Assembly: GCF_014656415.1 (NCBI RefSeq)
Contig: NZ_BNCJ01000002.1
Location: forward strand, 464,213-528,212
Direction: 5' to 3'
DNA: 64,000 nt
DNA from: Seohaeicola zhoushanensis
Lineage (GTDB): Bacteria > Pseudomonadota > Alphaproteobacteria > Rhodobacterales > Rhodobacteraceae
Shown: one piece after another, positions 1-8,043 of the stretch
Layout of the letters: each line of letters opens with the position of its first letter
How positions within the stretch are numbered: the first letter of the stretch is position 1
Made by a program: the position numbers and the translations under genes
The notes under the pieces: generated by a model
Databases searched by the model: none
Seen by the model: the letters and a program-made list of their open reading frames with translations, nothing else
Told to the model about the DNA's origin: nothing

Positions 1-869
1 GGGATCGCCTCGCCGGCGATGGTCTTCCTGACCATGTCGGTATAGACGGCAGCCCAGTTCCATTCCGCGCCCGTCAGATACTTGTCGCCCGCCAGCGGCG
101 ACTGGTCGGCGTGATAGCCGCAGACGAAGGCGCCGCGCGACACCGCGGTCTCGCAGACCACCTTCGGCCCGTCGACGTGGCAGGTGATGACGTCGCAGCC
201 CTGGTCGGCCAGCGCATTCGTCGCCTCGGCCTCCTTCACTGCCAGCGACCATTCGCCGGTGAAGATCACCTGGCAGGTGATCCCCGGATCGACTGCCCGC
301 GCGCCGAGCAGGAAGGAGTTGATGTTGTTCAGCACCTGCGGGATCGGCTTGGCGGCGACAAAGCCGATCTTCTTCGACTTGGTGGCGTGGCCCGCCGCGA
401 TGCCGTTCAGATACTGCCCCATCCCGATATAGCCGAAGTAGGAGCCGGCGTTGGTCGGGTTCCCCTCGGACCAGAGCCCGCCGCAATGCTCGAAGCGCAC
501 CTCGGGGTTCTTCGGGGCGAGTTCCAGGATATGCGGGTTGAAGTAGCCGAAGGAGGTCGGGAAGAGCAGGCTCGCGCCGTCGAAGTTGATCATCGAGAGC
601 ATGGTGTTCTGCACGTCCTGGCTCTCGGGGACGTTCTCTTCCTCGAGGACGGTCACGCCCTCCATCGACTTCACAGCCGCAGCACCTTCGGCGTGGGACT
701 GGTTGTAGCCGAAGTCATCCTTCGGGCCGACGTAGATGAAGCCGACGGTCAGCGGCGTCGCGGCGCGCGCGGCGCCCGGTTGCCACAGGCTTCCCGTGGC
801 CGCCGCTCCAAGCGCGGCCGAGGCGGTTCCGAGGAAGCGGCGTCGGTTCGGTCTTGTTAAATTGCTCAT
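1..869 (-). CDS. BMP-family ABC transporter substrate-binding protein (partial, C-terminus outside window)
   Basis: The reading frame starts at the ATG complementary to 867-869 and runs off the left edge, so about 289 residues are visible. The N-terminus has a twin-arginine signal (RPNRRRFLG, residues 6-14), a hydrophobic alanine-rich stretch and a likely AxA cleavage site near residue 35, so export through Tat to the periplasm is expected. The mature start (TPLTVGFIYVGPKDDFGYNQ) is typical of the BMP/Med family, which binds nucleosides, purines or related nitrogenous compounds for ABC importers. Later stretches such as GQYLNGIAAGHATKSKKIGF and DVITCHVDGPKVV also fit this family. It lies beyond a LysR gene and an allophanate hydrolase and shares an operator-like sequence with them, so a urea-yielding nitrogen compound is a plausible ligand (inference). 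Permease and ATPase genes are presumably to the left. Confidence 0.88.
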   Translation of the reverse strand, partial: MSNLTRPNRRRFLGTASAALGAAATGSLWQPGAARAATPLTVGFIYVGPKDDFGYNQSHAEGAAAVKSMEGVTVLEEENVPESQDVQNTMLSMINFDGASLLFPTSFGYFNPHILELAPKNPEVRFEHCGGLWSEGNPTNAGSYFGYIGMGQYLNGIAAGHATKSKKIGFVAAKPIPQVLNNINSFLLGARAVDPGITCQVIFTGEWSLAVKEAEATNALADQGCDVITCHVDGPKVVCETAVSRGAFVCGYHADQSPLAGDKYLTGAEWNWAAVYTDMVRKTIAGEAI

Positions 870-983
870 GTTCGGGCTCCAGCAGTTCGTCAAGGACCGG
901 CACGCAACCGGCATGAAGAGGTTGGTGCCTCGCAGGTTAGGCGAGTCGAGCGCTGATGACGTCTGCTAAATTTTCGGCAAACC

Positions 984-1000
984 GATGCAAAAAATGCACC
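984..1000 (+). promoter_or_regulatory. Candidate LysR operator, copy 1
   Basis: The 17-bp sequence GATGCAAAAAATGCACC contains TGCA-N5-TGCA (986-998), which fits the T-N11-A dyad used by LysR proteins. It lies about 115 bp upstream of the BMP gene start and just past the end of the LysR gene. An exact reverse-complement copy is at 1939-1955. Confidence 0.6.
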
Positions 1001-1014
1001 GGTCGGTTCGGGGG

Positions 1015-1914
1015 CTACTTGTAGCCTTCGAGAACCCGCGCCAGCGCCTGGGCAAAGCGCGCCGAGGCCACCGGCAGGGTGCGCCCGCGCATTTGCCCGA
1101 GGTAGAGCGTGCCGGGCGCGCAGTCGCGCGCAGAGAGCGGGCGGTGGATCAGCCCGCTCGCGCTCTCCTCGCGCAGGCCGATGGGAATCTGGAAGGCGAT
1201 GGCCGCCTTCTCGTGCCGGACGTAGTGGCGCATGAAGTCGAAGCTGTCGGACTCGGCAACCGGGCGGATCGACCGGGTGCCCTTGGCGACGGCCATGTCG
1301 AGCAGGGCGCGGACGCCGTATTGCTCGGTCGGCGCGAGATGCGGGAAGTCGAGGCAATCCCGTAGCCGCAGCTCGGCCTTGCGGGCGAGCGGGTGGTCGG
1401 TCTGCATCAGCACGTGGATCGGTTGCGGCACCGCGATCAGCACCTCCATGTCGACCAGGTGCACCGGCTCGAACACCAGCGCGAGGTCGCTGCTGAAGGT
1501 GGCGAGGTCCTGCTCGGCCGCGGCGCGGTCGCGGATGTTCACCGAGAAGGTGACGCCGGGGTGATCGCGCCGATAGGCGGCGATCTGGGCCGGCAGGAAA
1601 TAAGGGCTGAGCGCCTGCGAGCAGGCCACCGAGACATGGCCGCGCCGCTCGCCCGAGAGGTCGGCGACCTGGCTCTGCACCCGCCGCAGGTCGGAAGCCT
1701 GGGCGCGGAAGTGCTGCACCAGCAACTCGCCCGCCGGGTTCAGCCGCACGCCGCGCGGCAGCCGCTCGAAGATCTCGGCGCCGAATTCCTCCTCGAACCT
1801 CTGGATCCGCCGGTTCAGCGCCGAGGCGGTGATGTTCATGTCATCCGCCGCCTTGCGGATCGACCCGGCGCGCATGACGGATTCGATGAAGCGGAAGGTC
1901 TGGAGATGTTTCAT
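1015..1914 (-). CDS. LysR-family transcriptional regulator
   Basis: This encodes 299 residues from the ATG at 1912-1914, preceded by GGAG six bases upstream; the longer open frame upstream has no support. Residues 1-60 form the LysR winged helix (MKHLQTFRFIESVMRAGSIR, then KAADDMNITASALNRRIQRF), followed by an effector-binding domain of the usual length. The gene is divergent from the allophanate hydrolase gene and codirectional with the BMP gene. The identical dyads at 984-1000 and 1939-1955 suggest it controls both neighbours and itself. The inducer is unknown; an intermediate of urea or allophanate metabolism is a reasonable guess. Confidence 0.9.
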   Translation of the reverse strand: MKHLQTFRFIESVMRAGSIRKAADDMNITASALNRRIQRFEEEFGAEIFERLPRGVRLNPAGELLVQHFRAQASDLRRVQSQVADLSGERRGHVSVACSQALSPYFLPAQIAAYRRDHPGVTFSVNIRDRAAAEQDLATFSSDLALVFEPVHLVDMEVLIAVPQPIHVLMQTDHPLARKAELRLRDCLDFPHLAPTEQYGVRALLDMAVAKGTRSIRPVAESDSFDFMRHYVRHEKAAIAFQIPIGLREESASGLIHRPLSARDCAPGTLYLGQMRGRTLPVASARFAQALARVLEGYK

Positions 1915-1938
1915 GGGGCGCTCCGTGCCGGGCTGGGT

Positions 1939-1955
1939 GGTGCATTTTTTGCATC
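1939..1955 (-). promoter_or_regulatory. Candidate LysR operator, copy 2
   Basis: GGTGCATTTTTTGCATC is the exact reverse complement of 984-1000. It lies 25 bp upstream of the LysR start and about 95 bp upstream of the allophanate hydrolase start, in the divergent promoter region, where autoregulation plus activation of the divergent gene is typical for LysR proteins. Confidence 0.65.
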
Positions 1956-2050
1956 GCTTTTGTGAATTATTAGCATTTGCCTTCCGCGCCGCAACGCAAG
2001 AGGCTGGCCAGGGCCACCGCGCGGCCGGCGCAGACGTGAAGGAAGACCAG

Positions 2051-3838
2051 ATGCCAGACCTGACCATGACGCTCCCGGCGCTGCGTGCAGCCTATGCGGA
2101 AGGAACCAGCACCGACGAGGTGCTGGCCCAGGTCTATGCCCGGCTCGAAAAGATCGCCGATCCGGCGATCTTCCTTGCCATGCCGACGCTGGAACAGGCG
2201 CAGGCCGAGGGCCGCGCGCTGGGCGCATATGATGCGGACAAGCCGCTGTGGGGTGTGCCCTTCGCGGTGAAGGACAATATCAACGTGGCGGGCTATCCGA
2301 CCACGGCGGCCTGTCCGGCCTTCGCCTATGTCGCCGAGACGGACGCCCATGTCGTCGCCCGGCTGCGCGCGGCGGGGGGCATCTTCGTCGGCAAGACCAA
2401 CCTCGACCAGTTCGCGACCGGGCTGGTCGGCGTGCGCTCGCCCTACGGGGTGCCGCGCAATTCCATCGACCCGCTGATCGTGCCGGGCGGGTCGTCCAGC
2501 GGGTCGGCGGTGGCGGTCGGACACGGCATCGTGCCGCTGGCGCTGGGCACCGATACCGCCGGGTCGGGCCGCGTTCCCGCCGCGCTGAACAATATCGTCG
2601 GGCTGAAACCGACGCTCGGCGCACTGTCGGCCAGCGGCGTGGTGCCGGCCTGCCGGTCGATCGAGACGGTCTCGGTCTTTGCCCTTACCATCGCCGACGC
2701 CTGGGAGGCGTTCCGGGTGCTCTGCGATTACGACGCCTCGGACGCCTATGCCCGAAAGGTGCCGGCGCCCGCCCTTGCCGCGAGGGATGCGCCGCCGGTG
2801 ATCGGCATCCCCGACGCCGCCAGCATCCGCTTCCTCGGCGACGAGGCGCAGGCGCGCTCCTTCGCGGCGGCGGTCGAACTGCTGCGGGCCGAGGGCTGCG
2901 AAGTGCGCGAGATCGACTTTGCCCCGCTCTACGGCGTGGCGCAGATGCTCTACGAGGGCGCCTGGGTCGCCGAACGCTATACGGTGATCGAAGACCTGAT
3001 GCGGACCGACCCCGAGGCGATCCTGCCGGTGACGCGTCAGATCATCGGTAAGGCCGAGGGGATGAGCGCGGCGGATGCCTTCCGGGGAATCTACCGCCTC
3101 AAGGAGATGTCCCGCGCCGCCGAGCCGCTGCTGGCCGGTCTCGACATGCTCTGCGTGCCGACGATCCCGACCTTCTACAGTCTCGCCGATCTGGAGGCCG
3201 ACCCGGTGACGCCGAATTCCAACTTCGGCACCTATACCAACTTCGTGAACCTGCTCGACATGTGCGGGCTTGCCGTGCCGGTGCCGGCGCGCGACGACGG
3301 CCGGCCGGGCAGCGTGACGCTGCTGGCCAGGGCAGGGCAGGACGCGGCGCTTGCGGTGACGGGCATGGCGCTGGAGCGCGCGGGCAAGCGCAGGCTCGGC
3401 GCGACGCGCTGGCGCTTTGCGCCGCCGCCCGCCTTGCCCAGGGCCGAAGCGGAGCGCATCACCCTGGCGGTCTGCGGCGCGCACATGACCGGTTTGCCGC
3501 TGAATAACCAGCTGACTTCGCGTGGCGGCAGCTTCATCGCCGAGGCGCGCACCTCGGATGCCTACCGCTTCTACCGGCTGGCCGGCGGACCGCCGTTCCG
3601 GCCGGGGCTGGTGCGCGGCCTGCCGCGCGAGGGCGCGCCGATCGCGCTGGAGCTCTGGTCCCTGCCGCTTGCCGAAGTGGGCGGCTTCCTCGCCGGCATC
3701 CCCTCGCCGCTGGGGCTTGGCACCATCGAACTCGAAGACGGGCGGATGGTGCAGGGTTTCCTCTGCGAGGCGGCGGCCGTCGAATGCGCCGAGGATATCA
3801 CTGCGCTGGGCGGCTGGCGGGCGCACATAGCCGGCTGA
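2051..3838 (+). CDS. atzF: Allophanate hydrolase
   Basis: The protein has 595 residues from the ATG at 2051 (GGAAG upstream); earlier ATGs in the open frame overlap the LysR gene and lack family sequence. Residues about 1-440 are an amidase-signature domain: FAVKDNINVAGYPTT holds the catalytic Lys, and VPGGSSSGSAVAVG with GTDTAGSGRVPAA holds the Ser-cisSer pair. The C-terminal 150 residues match the small second domain found in allophanate hydrolases of about 600 residues. The enzyme hydrolyses allophanate to ammonia and carbon dioxide, the second half of the urea amidolyase route or of biuret/cyanurate breakdown. No urea carboxylase or biuret hydrolase gene is visible here; the first step may lie left of the window beyond the transporter. 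Confidence 0.92.
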   Translation: MPDLTMTLPALRAAYAEGTSTDEVLAQVYARLEKIADPAIFLAMPTLEQAQAEGRALGAYDADKPLWGVPFAVKDNINVAGYPTTAACPAFAYVAETDAHVVARLRAAGGIFVGKTNLDQFATGLVGVRSPYGVPRNSIDPLIVPGGSSSGSAVAVGHGIVPLALGTDTAGSGRVPAALNNIVGLKPTLGALSASGVVPACRSIETVSVFALTIADAWEAFRVLCDYDASDAYARKVPAPALAARDAPPVIGIPDAASIRFLGDEAQARSFAAAVELLRAEGCEVREIDFAPLYGVAQMLYEGAWVAERYTVIEDLMRTDPEAILPVTRQIIGKAEGMSAADAFRGIYRLKEMSRAAEPLLAGLDMLCVPTIPTFYSLADLEADPVTPNSNFGTYTNFVNLLDMCGLAVPVPARDDGRPGSVTLLARAGQDAALAVTGMALERAGKRRLGATRWRFAPPPALPRAEAERITLAVCGAHMTGLPLNNQLTSRGGSFIAEARTSDAYRFYRLAGGPPFRPGLVRGLPREGAPIALELWSLPLAEVGGFLAGIPSPLGLGTIELEDGRMVQGFLCEAAAVECAEDITALGGWRAHIAG

Positions 3839-4198
3839 AACCAAATTCGGGCGTTTCGCGGCAAAAATACTTTTCCAAAAAGAATGGCTGCGGTAAGAAA
3901 GCTGCCGCAAATGGATTCACCAAAAAATTACCGCCCCGAAAACTCCGGGGCGGTTGAAAACGATGAAAATATTTGACCGGGATTACCGGATTTCGAAATC
4001 AAGGATGCTAGATCCTCACTCAGTCTCGTCACTCACGAAAGGAACGATGGCGACAGGATAGGTGTGGAAGTGGACCGGGTCATGACCCAAATGGTTCAAA
4101 AGTGAAGCGGCCGTGAACTGGTGCCCGCCTAGGGCAGGAGCTGTAAGATCGAAGGAACGACCCCGGCATATGTTTCCAGTCCCGGCACTCGGGATCGG
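3839..4198. other. Intergenic region without a supported gene
   Basis: This 360-bp gap is more AT-rich than its neighbours and has no supported coding frame. It holds the hairpin at 3930-3954 and a perfect 12-bp palindrome GGGTCATGACCC at 4077-4088, about 110 bp upstream of the LuxR-type gene. The palindrome could be an operator, but I see no second copy. Confidence 0.6.
3930..3954 (-). terminator. Strong hairpin, terminator-like on the minus strand
   Basis: The stem ACCGCCCCG/CGGGGCGGT (9 bp, 7-base loop) is followed on the minus strand by a run of six T, as in an intrinsic terminator. On the plus strand, where it would end the allophanate hydrolase transcript, there is no T-run, so its direction is uncertain. 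Confidence 0.45.
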
Positions 4199-5890
4199 GT
4201 GATCGCGGCGATCTACGAGACGGTGATCCGGCCGGAGCTTTTCGACGCCTTCATGGACGCCTGGGACAGCCACATCCAGGCGGCCATCGCCGAACGCGTG
4301 GAGCCGAACCAGGACAGGCTGCCCGATAGCATCGAGATCGACCCCGAGCTCAGCGCGCATTTCGTTCGCGCATACGAGATCCTCGAACAGCTCGGGCGGC
4401 GCGCGGTGCCGGGCCATCCGCTCGACCGGATCGCAAGGGCCGAGGGCTTTTCCCTGGCGCTGACCCCCATGGGCCAGGTGCTGGCGGCGAGCCGGGTGGC
4501 CCGCGACATGCTGGGCGAGGCGGGATCGGTCGAGGCGTTGCGGGCCGAGCTGACCGGCACCTCGGCCGAGGTTCTGGCGCAGCTGCAACGCGCCGCGCAG
4601 GAGGGTGCCCGCGACCTGACGCCGGTGGTGCTGGCCACTGCGCTGGCCCCGCGCCACCTGATGGCGCGGCTCGAAGAGGGGCTGGGCGGCGAGGGCGTGG
4701 CACTGGTGATCGAGGCGATGGAATACCGTTGGACCGCCGCTGCCGAGGCGATGCTGGTGGCCTCCTTCGGCCTGTCGCGCGCCGAGGTGGATATCGTGCG
4801 CCAGCTGCTCGCCGGGCGCAGCCTGCGCCAGATCGCCGAGCAGTCGGGCCGCTCGGAGCATACCGTGCGCAACCAGGCCAAGGCGGTGCTCGCCAAGACC
4901 GGCGCGCCGGGGCAGGTCGACCTGATCCGGCTGGTCGTCTTCCTGATCAACCAGCTCGACGCCGGTGCGGATGCCGGGCAGGCGGCGCCGGTGCCTTTCG
5001 AGATCGTCACCGCCGAGGGTGGGCGCGAGGTGCAGGTCTGCCGGCTGGGCGCCGGGGGCGGCCGCACGGTGATCTTCCTGCACGGGATGATCGACGGCAT
5101 GGCGCCGCTGGCCTACCTGCGCGACAGCTTCCGGCGGCGCGGCCTGTCGGTGATCGCCCCGGTGCGACCCGGCTTTGGCCGCAGCACGCCAATCGCGCGG
5201 GCCGAGCAGGTGATCGACACCCATGCCGCCGATGTCGCCCGGCTGATTGAGCGGCATGAGCTCGACCGGCCGGTGATCCTTGCGCAGATGGGCGGCGGGC
5301 TTTACGGCCATGCGCTGGCCTGCCGGCTGGGGCGCCGCGTGGCCGGGCTGGTCGCGGTGTCCGCCACCGCGCCCTTCACCCGCCTGGCCCAGTTCTCGCG
5401 GATGGCCCCGCGCCAGCGCGTGGTGGCCTATACCGCCCGTTTCGCCCCGGCGCTGCTGCCGACCGTGCTGCGCGCGGGCATCGCCCAGATCGATGGCAAG
5501 GAGATCGAGGATTTCCTGCAGGGGCTGTTCAAGCCGGGAACCCATGACTACGGCATGATCCGCAGGCTCGACCTTGCCTTGGTGCTGCACCAGGGCTTTC
5601 GCTTTGCGGTCGAGCAGGGGCCGGCCGGATTCTCCATCGACAGCCATTACATCGTGCGCGACTGGAGCCACGAGATCGAACGGCTGGAGACGCGGGCGAT
5701 CTATCTCAACGGCGCCCATGACGCGGTGATCCGGCCCGAGAGCGTGATCGAGGGCATGGCTGGCCGCGCCAATGTCGAGGTGCGGGTGCTGCCCGAGACC
5801 GGCCAGCTCGCGCTCTACGAGCGCCCCGAGGTGGTCTTCGCGGCCATCGACGAGGTCTTCGCCTCGGCGGGCGTGACCGCCAGCGCATAG
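4199..5890 (+). CDS. LuxR-type HTH protein fused to a degenerate alpha/beta-hydrolase domain
   Basis: The protein has 563 residues starting at a GTG; an in-frame stop lies at 4130 and no better start is visible, so the start is uncertain. Residues 1-195 are not recognised. About 196-255 form a LuxR/GerE helix-turn-helix (GLSRAEVDIVRQLLAGRSLR, then QIAEQSGRSEHTVRNQAKAV). From about 285 an alpha/beta-hydrolase fold follows (VIFLHGMIDGMAPLAYL, APVRPGFGRS). The nucleophile elbow reads AQMGGGLYG with Gly where Ser is expected, and the usual late GH motif reads TGQLAL, so catalysis is unlikely. The hydrolase fold may act as a ligand-sensing domain on a DNA-binding protein (inference). The gene stands alone. 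Confidence 0.8.
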   Translation: MIAAIYETVIRPELFDAFMDAWDSHIQAAIAERVEPNQDRLPDSIEIDPELSAHFVRAYEILEQLGRRAVPGHPLDRIARAEGFSLALTPMGQVLAASRVARDMLGEAGSVEALRAELTGTSAEVLAQLQRAAQEGARDLTPVVLATALAPRHLMARLEEGLGGEGVALVIEAMEYRWTAAAEAMLVASFGLSRAEVDIVRQLLAGRSLRQIAEQSGRSEHTVRNQAKAVLAKTGAPGQVDLIRLVVFLINQLDAGADAGQAAPVPFEIVTAEGGREVQVCRLGAGGGRTVIFLHGMIDGMAPLAYLRDSFRRRGLSVIAPVRPGFGRSTPIARAEQVIDTHAADVARLIERHELDRPVILAQMGGGLYGHALACRLGRRVAGLVAVSATAPFTRLAQFSRMAPRQRVVAYTARFAPALLPTVLRAGIAQIDGKEIEDFLQGLFKPGTHDYGMIRRLDLALVLHQGFRFAVEQGPAGFSIDSHYIVRDWSHEIERLETRAIYLNGAHDAVIRPESVIEGMAGRANVEVRVLPETGQLALYERPEVVFAAIDEVFASAGVTASA

Positions 5891-6018
5891 CGCCGCCGGG
5901 CGGTCCTGCGCCTTTCTTTGCTTGGCCTGCCTGATTATTGGGCAGTTGCTCCCTCGGCGGGCAGATATGCGGGGCGGCCATCTTGCACCTGCAGCATTTC
6001 TGCGGGCTTCTGCTTTTC

Positions 6019-6603
6019 ATGAGCGAACCCTTGACCATCGTCGTCGTCGAACAGGACCGGGACCGGGCCCTGGCCATCGTCGACGCGCTTAAGGGCGCGG
6101 GGGATTGCGAGGTGGTGGTGATCGGCCATTCCTCGGGCTTGGCGCGGCGCATCGCGGCGCATTCGCCGGACGTGGTGCTGATCGACATCGAGAACCCGAC
6201 GCGGGACATGCTGGAGGAACTGACGCTTGCCTCCGGTCCGCTGGAGCGCCCCGTCGCCATGTTCGTCTCGGGCGCGGCGAGCGGGCTGGCGCGGGCGGCG
6301 GTCGAGGCAGGGATCTCGGCCTATGTGGTCGACGGGCTGCGCCCCGAGCGGCTGAAGCCGATCCTCGATACCGCCATCGCGCGCTTTCATGTCGTGCACC
6401 AGATGCGCGCCGAACTGGCCGAGACCCGCCGCGCGCTGGAAGAGCGCAAGGTGATCGACCGCGCCAAGGGCCTGATCATGAAGGCGCGCGGGGTGAACGA
6501 GGACGACGCCTATGCCATCCTGCGCAAGGCCGCGATGGACCAGGGGCGGCGCGTGGCCGAGGTGGCCGAGGCGCTGGTGACGGCGGCGGGGCTGTTGTCG
6601 TGA
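6019..6603 (+). CDS. nasT: NasT-type ANTAR response regulator (nitrate/nitrite antiterminator)
   Basis: This encodes 194 residues from ATG 6019 (MSEPLTIVVVEQDRDRALAI). The N-terminal part has a receiver-like fold (DVVLIDIENPTRDMLEEL). A coiled segment and the C-terminal ANTAR RNA-binding domain follow (residues about 130-190: ERKVIDRAKGLIMKARGVNE, DDAYAILRKAAMDQGRR). NasT binds two-hairpin leaders and prevents termination; without nitrate or nitrite it is held by NasS. The next gene, nasS, overlaps it, and a matching leader lies before nrtA at 7882-7996. Confidence 0.93.
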   Translation: MSEPLTIVVVEQDRDRALAIVDALKGAGDCEVVVIGHSSGLARRIAAHSPDVVLIDIENPTRDMLEELTLASGPLERPVAMFVSGAASGLARAAVEAGISAYVVDGLRPERLKPILDTAIARFHVVHQMRAELAETRRALEERKVIDRAKGLIMKARGVNEDDAYAILRKAAMDQGRRVAEVAEALVTAAGLLS

Positions 6604-7769
6604 AGCTGACCCCGCTCTCCGTCGGCTATGTGCCGCTGGTCGATGCCGCGCCGCTGATGGTGGCCGATCAGATGGGTTTCGCCGAGACAGAGGGGCTGGC
6701 GCTGGAGCTGGTCCCGGCCCCCTCGTGGTCTTCGCTGCGCGACATGGTGGCCTTCGGCAAGGTCGGCGCGGCGCATATGCTCTCGGTGGTGCCGGTGGCC
6801 ATGGCGATGGGGCTGGGCGGCATGACGACGCCGCTCTCGGCGGCGCTGGTGATGTCGGTGAACGGCAACGTGATCGGCGTCGGCCGCGCGCTGGAGGCAC
6901 GCCTGCGCGAACAGGGCTATGGCTTCGACTTCGCCGACGCCGCCGCCGCCGGGGCGGCGCTGGCGCGCGCGGCGGACGGCCCGCTGGTGATCGGCGCGCC
7001 GTTCCCCTTCTCGATGCATGTCGAGCTGCTGCACTACTGGTTCGCGGCCACCCCGCTCTCCGGCCTGCCGATCGAGATCCGCACCGTGCCGCCGCCGATG
7101 ATGGCGCAGGCCCTGGCCGAGGGCGAGATAGACGCCTTCTGCGTGGGCGAACCCTGGGGCTCGGTCTCGGTCGAGAACGGGGCAGGGGCGCTGCTGCTGC
7201 CGGGCAAGGCGATCTGGTCCTTTGCGCCGGAGAAGGTGCTGGCGGTGCGCAGCGACTGGGCCGAGGCCGACCCGCAGTTGCTGGGCCGGCTGATGCGCGC
7301 GGTCTGGCGTGCCGGGCGCTGGCTGTCGCAGCCCGACAGCCACACGGCGGCGGCCGAGCTGCTGTCGCGCCGGGGCTACCTCGATATTCCGCCCGAGGTG
7401 GTCGACCGGGCCCTGTCCGGGCGTCTCACCATTACGCCCGGCGGCGAGCAGCGCCGCAGCGAGGGGCTGGTCGAATTCCACGCCGGCGCCGCCAACTTCC
7501 CCTGGCGCAGCCAGGCCAAGTGGATGGCCGCCCAGCTCGCCGCGCGCCACGGGCTCGACCGCGAGGCCGCGATCCGCGCCGCCGGGCAGGTCTATCGCAC
7601 CGACCTCTACCGGCGGCACATGGCCGGCGTGGGGGCGGAACTGCCCAGCGCCTCGGAGAAGCTGGAGGGGGCGATTCTGCACCCGACGGCGGTGCCGACC
7701 CAGGCCGGGCGGCTGACCCTGCAGCCCGATACGTTCTTCGACCGTCGCATTTTTGACCCCTCGGCCTGA
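6600..7769 (+). CDS. nasS: NasS nitrate/nitrite sensor (NrtA/CmpA-like cytoplasmic binding protein)
   Basis: This encodes 389 residues from a GTG that overlaps the nasT stop (GTGA at 6600-6603), implying translational coupling. The protein is related to the nitrate-binding protein NrtA (DAAPLMVADQMGFAETEGL, PFPFSMHVELLHYWFAA, DAFCVGEPWGSVSVENGAG) but has no signal peptide, as expected for a cytoplasmic sensor. In characterised systems (Azotobacter, Paracoccus, Bradyrhizobium) NasS sequesters NasT and releases it on binding nitrate or nitrite. The neighbouring ANTAR leader supports this role here. Confidence 0.93.
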   Translation: MKLTPLSVGYVPLVDAAPLMVADQMGFAETEGLALELVPAPSWSSLRDMVAFGKVGAAHMLSVVPVAMAMGLGGMTTPLSAALVMSVNGNVIGVGRALEARLREQGYGFDFADAAAAGAALARAADGPLVIGAPFPFSMHVELLHYWFAATPLSGLPIEIRTVPPPMMAQALAEGEIDAFCVGEPWGSVSVENGAGALLLPGKAIWSFAPEKVLAVRSDWAEADPQLLGRLMRAVWRAGRWLSQPDSHTAAAELLSRRGYLDIPPEVVDRALSGRLTITPGGEQRRSEGLVEFHAGAANFPWRSQAKWMAAQLAARHGLDREAAIRAAGQVYRTDLYRRHMAGVGAELPSASEKLEGAILHPTAVPTQAGRLTLQPDTFFDRRIFDPSA

Positions 7770-7881
7770 GACTGCCCAGATAATGCGCAGATCACGCGGA
7801 TTCATGCTGCGATGCAGCAAGAATCGCCTCGCATTTTCGGAAAATGCTGGATCATGAGAAGGCGGTTCGGCATATAGGTCA

Positions 7882-7996
7882 TGTCGGAGGCAATGGCGTC
7901 TCCTGACACGAATTTACCCAGCACCGGGATATCTGAGCAAAGCCGCTCGACCCTTCGTCTCTCATGACGAAGCGCGTCAGCGGCTTTTTTGTTTTT
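7882..7996 (+). ncRNA. ANTAR antitermination leader of the nitrate assimilation operon
   Basis: The 274-bp nasS-nrtA gap carries the two-hairpin motif recognised by ANTAR proteins. P1 (7882-7908) has stem TGTCGGAG/CTCCTGACA extended by GC/GT and a hexaloop AATGGC (A1, G4). P2 (7935-7948) is GAGC/GCTC around the hexaloop AAAGCC (again A1, G4). The P2 loop and 3' arm form the 5' arm of the terminator below, so P2 and the terminator exclude each other. Upstream in the same gap are a palindrome TGCTGC-GAT-GCAGCA (7805-7819) and GCATTTT-CGG-AAAATGC (7831-7847), of unknown role. Confidence 0.82.
7939..7996 (+). terminator. NasT-controlled intrinsic terminator before nrtA
   Basis: The outer stem AAAGCCGCT (7939-7947)/AGCGGCTTT (7979-7987) and inner stem CTTCGTC (7953-7959)/GACGAAG (7966-7972) are followed by T6-G-T5. 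It ends about 48 bp before the nrtA start and overlaps ANTAR hairpin P2. Confidence 0.88.
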
Positions 7997-8043
7997 CGCC
8001 CGTGCTCCCTCCTCCCACGGGCCAGCGAATGAAAGGTATCGAC

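Noticed and set aside
1970-3910. Long antisense frame opposite the allophanate hydrolase gene, and similar long minus or plus frames opposite nasA, nrtC, XDH-like, cpaF and other genes
   Set aside because: These are typical shadow frames in GC-rich DNA: rich in Arg, Gly, His and Ala, without domains, and overlapping genes with clear family motifs.
5891-6018. Sigma-54 (RpoN) promoter upstream of nasT
   Set aside because: I looked for GG-N10-GC with flanking consensus but found no convincing match; nitrogen control by NtrC therefore cannot be claimed from sequence.
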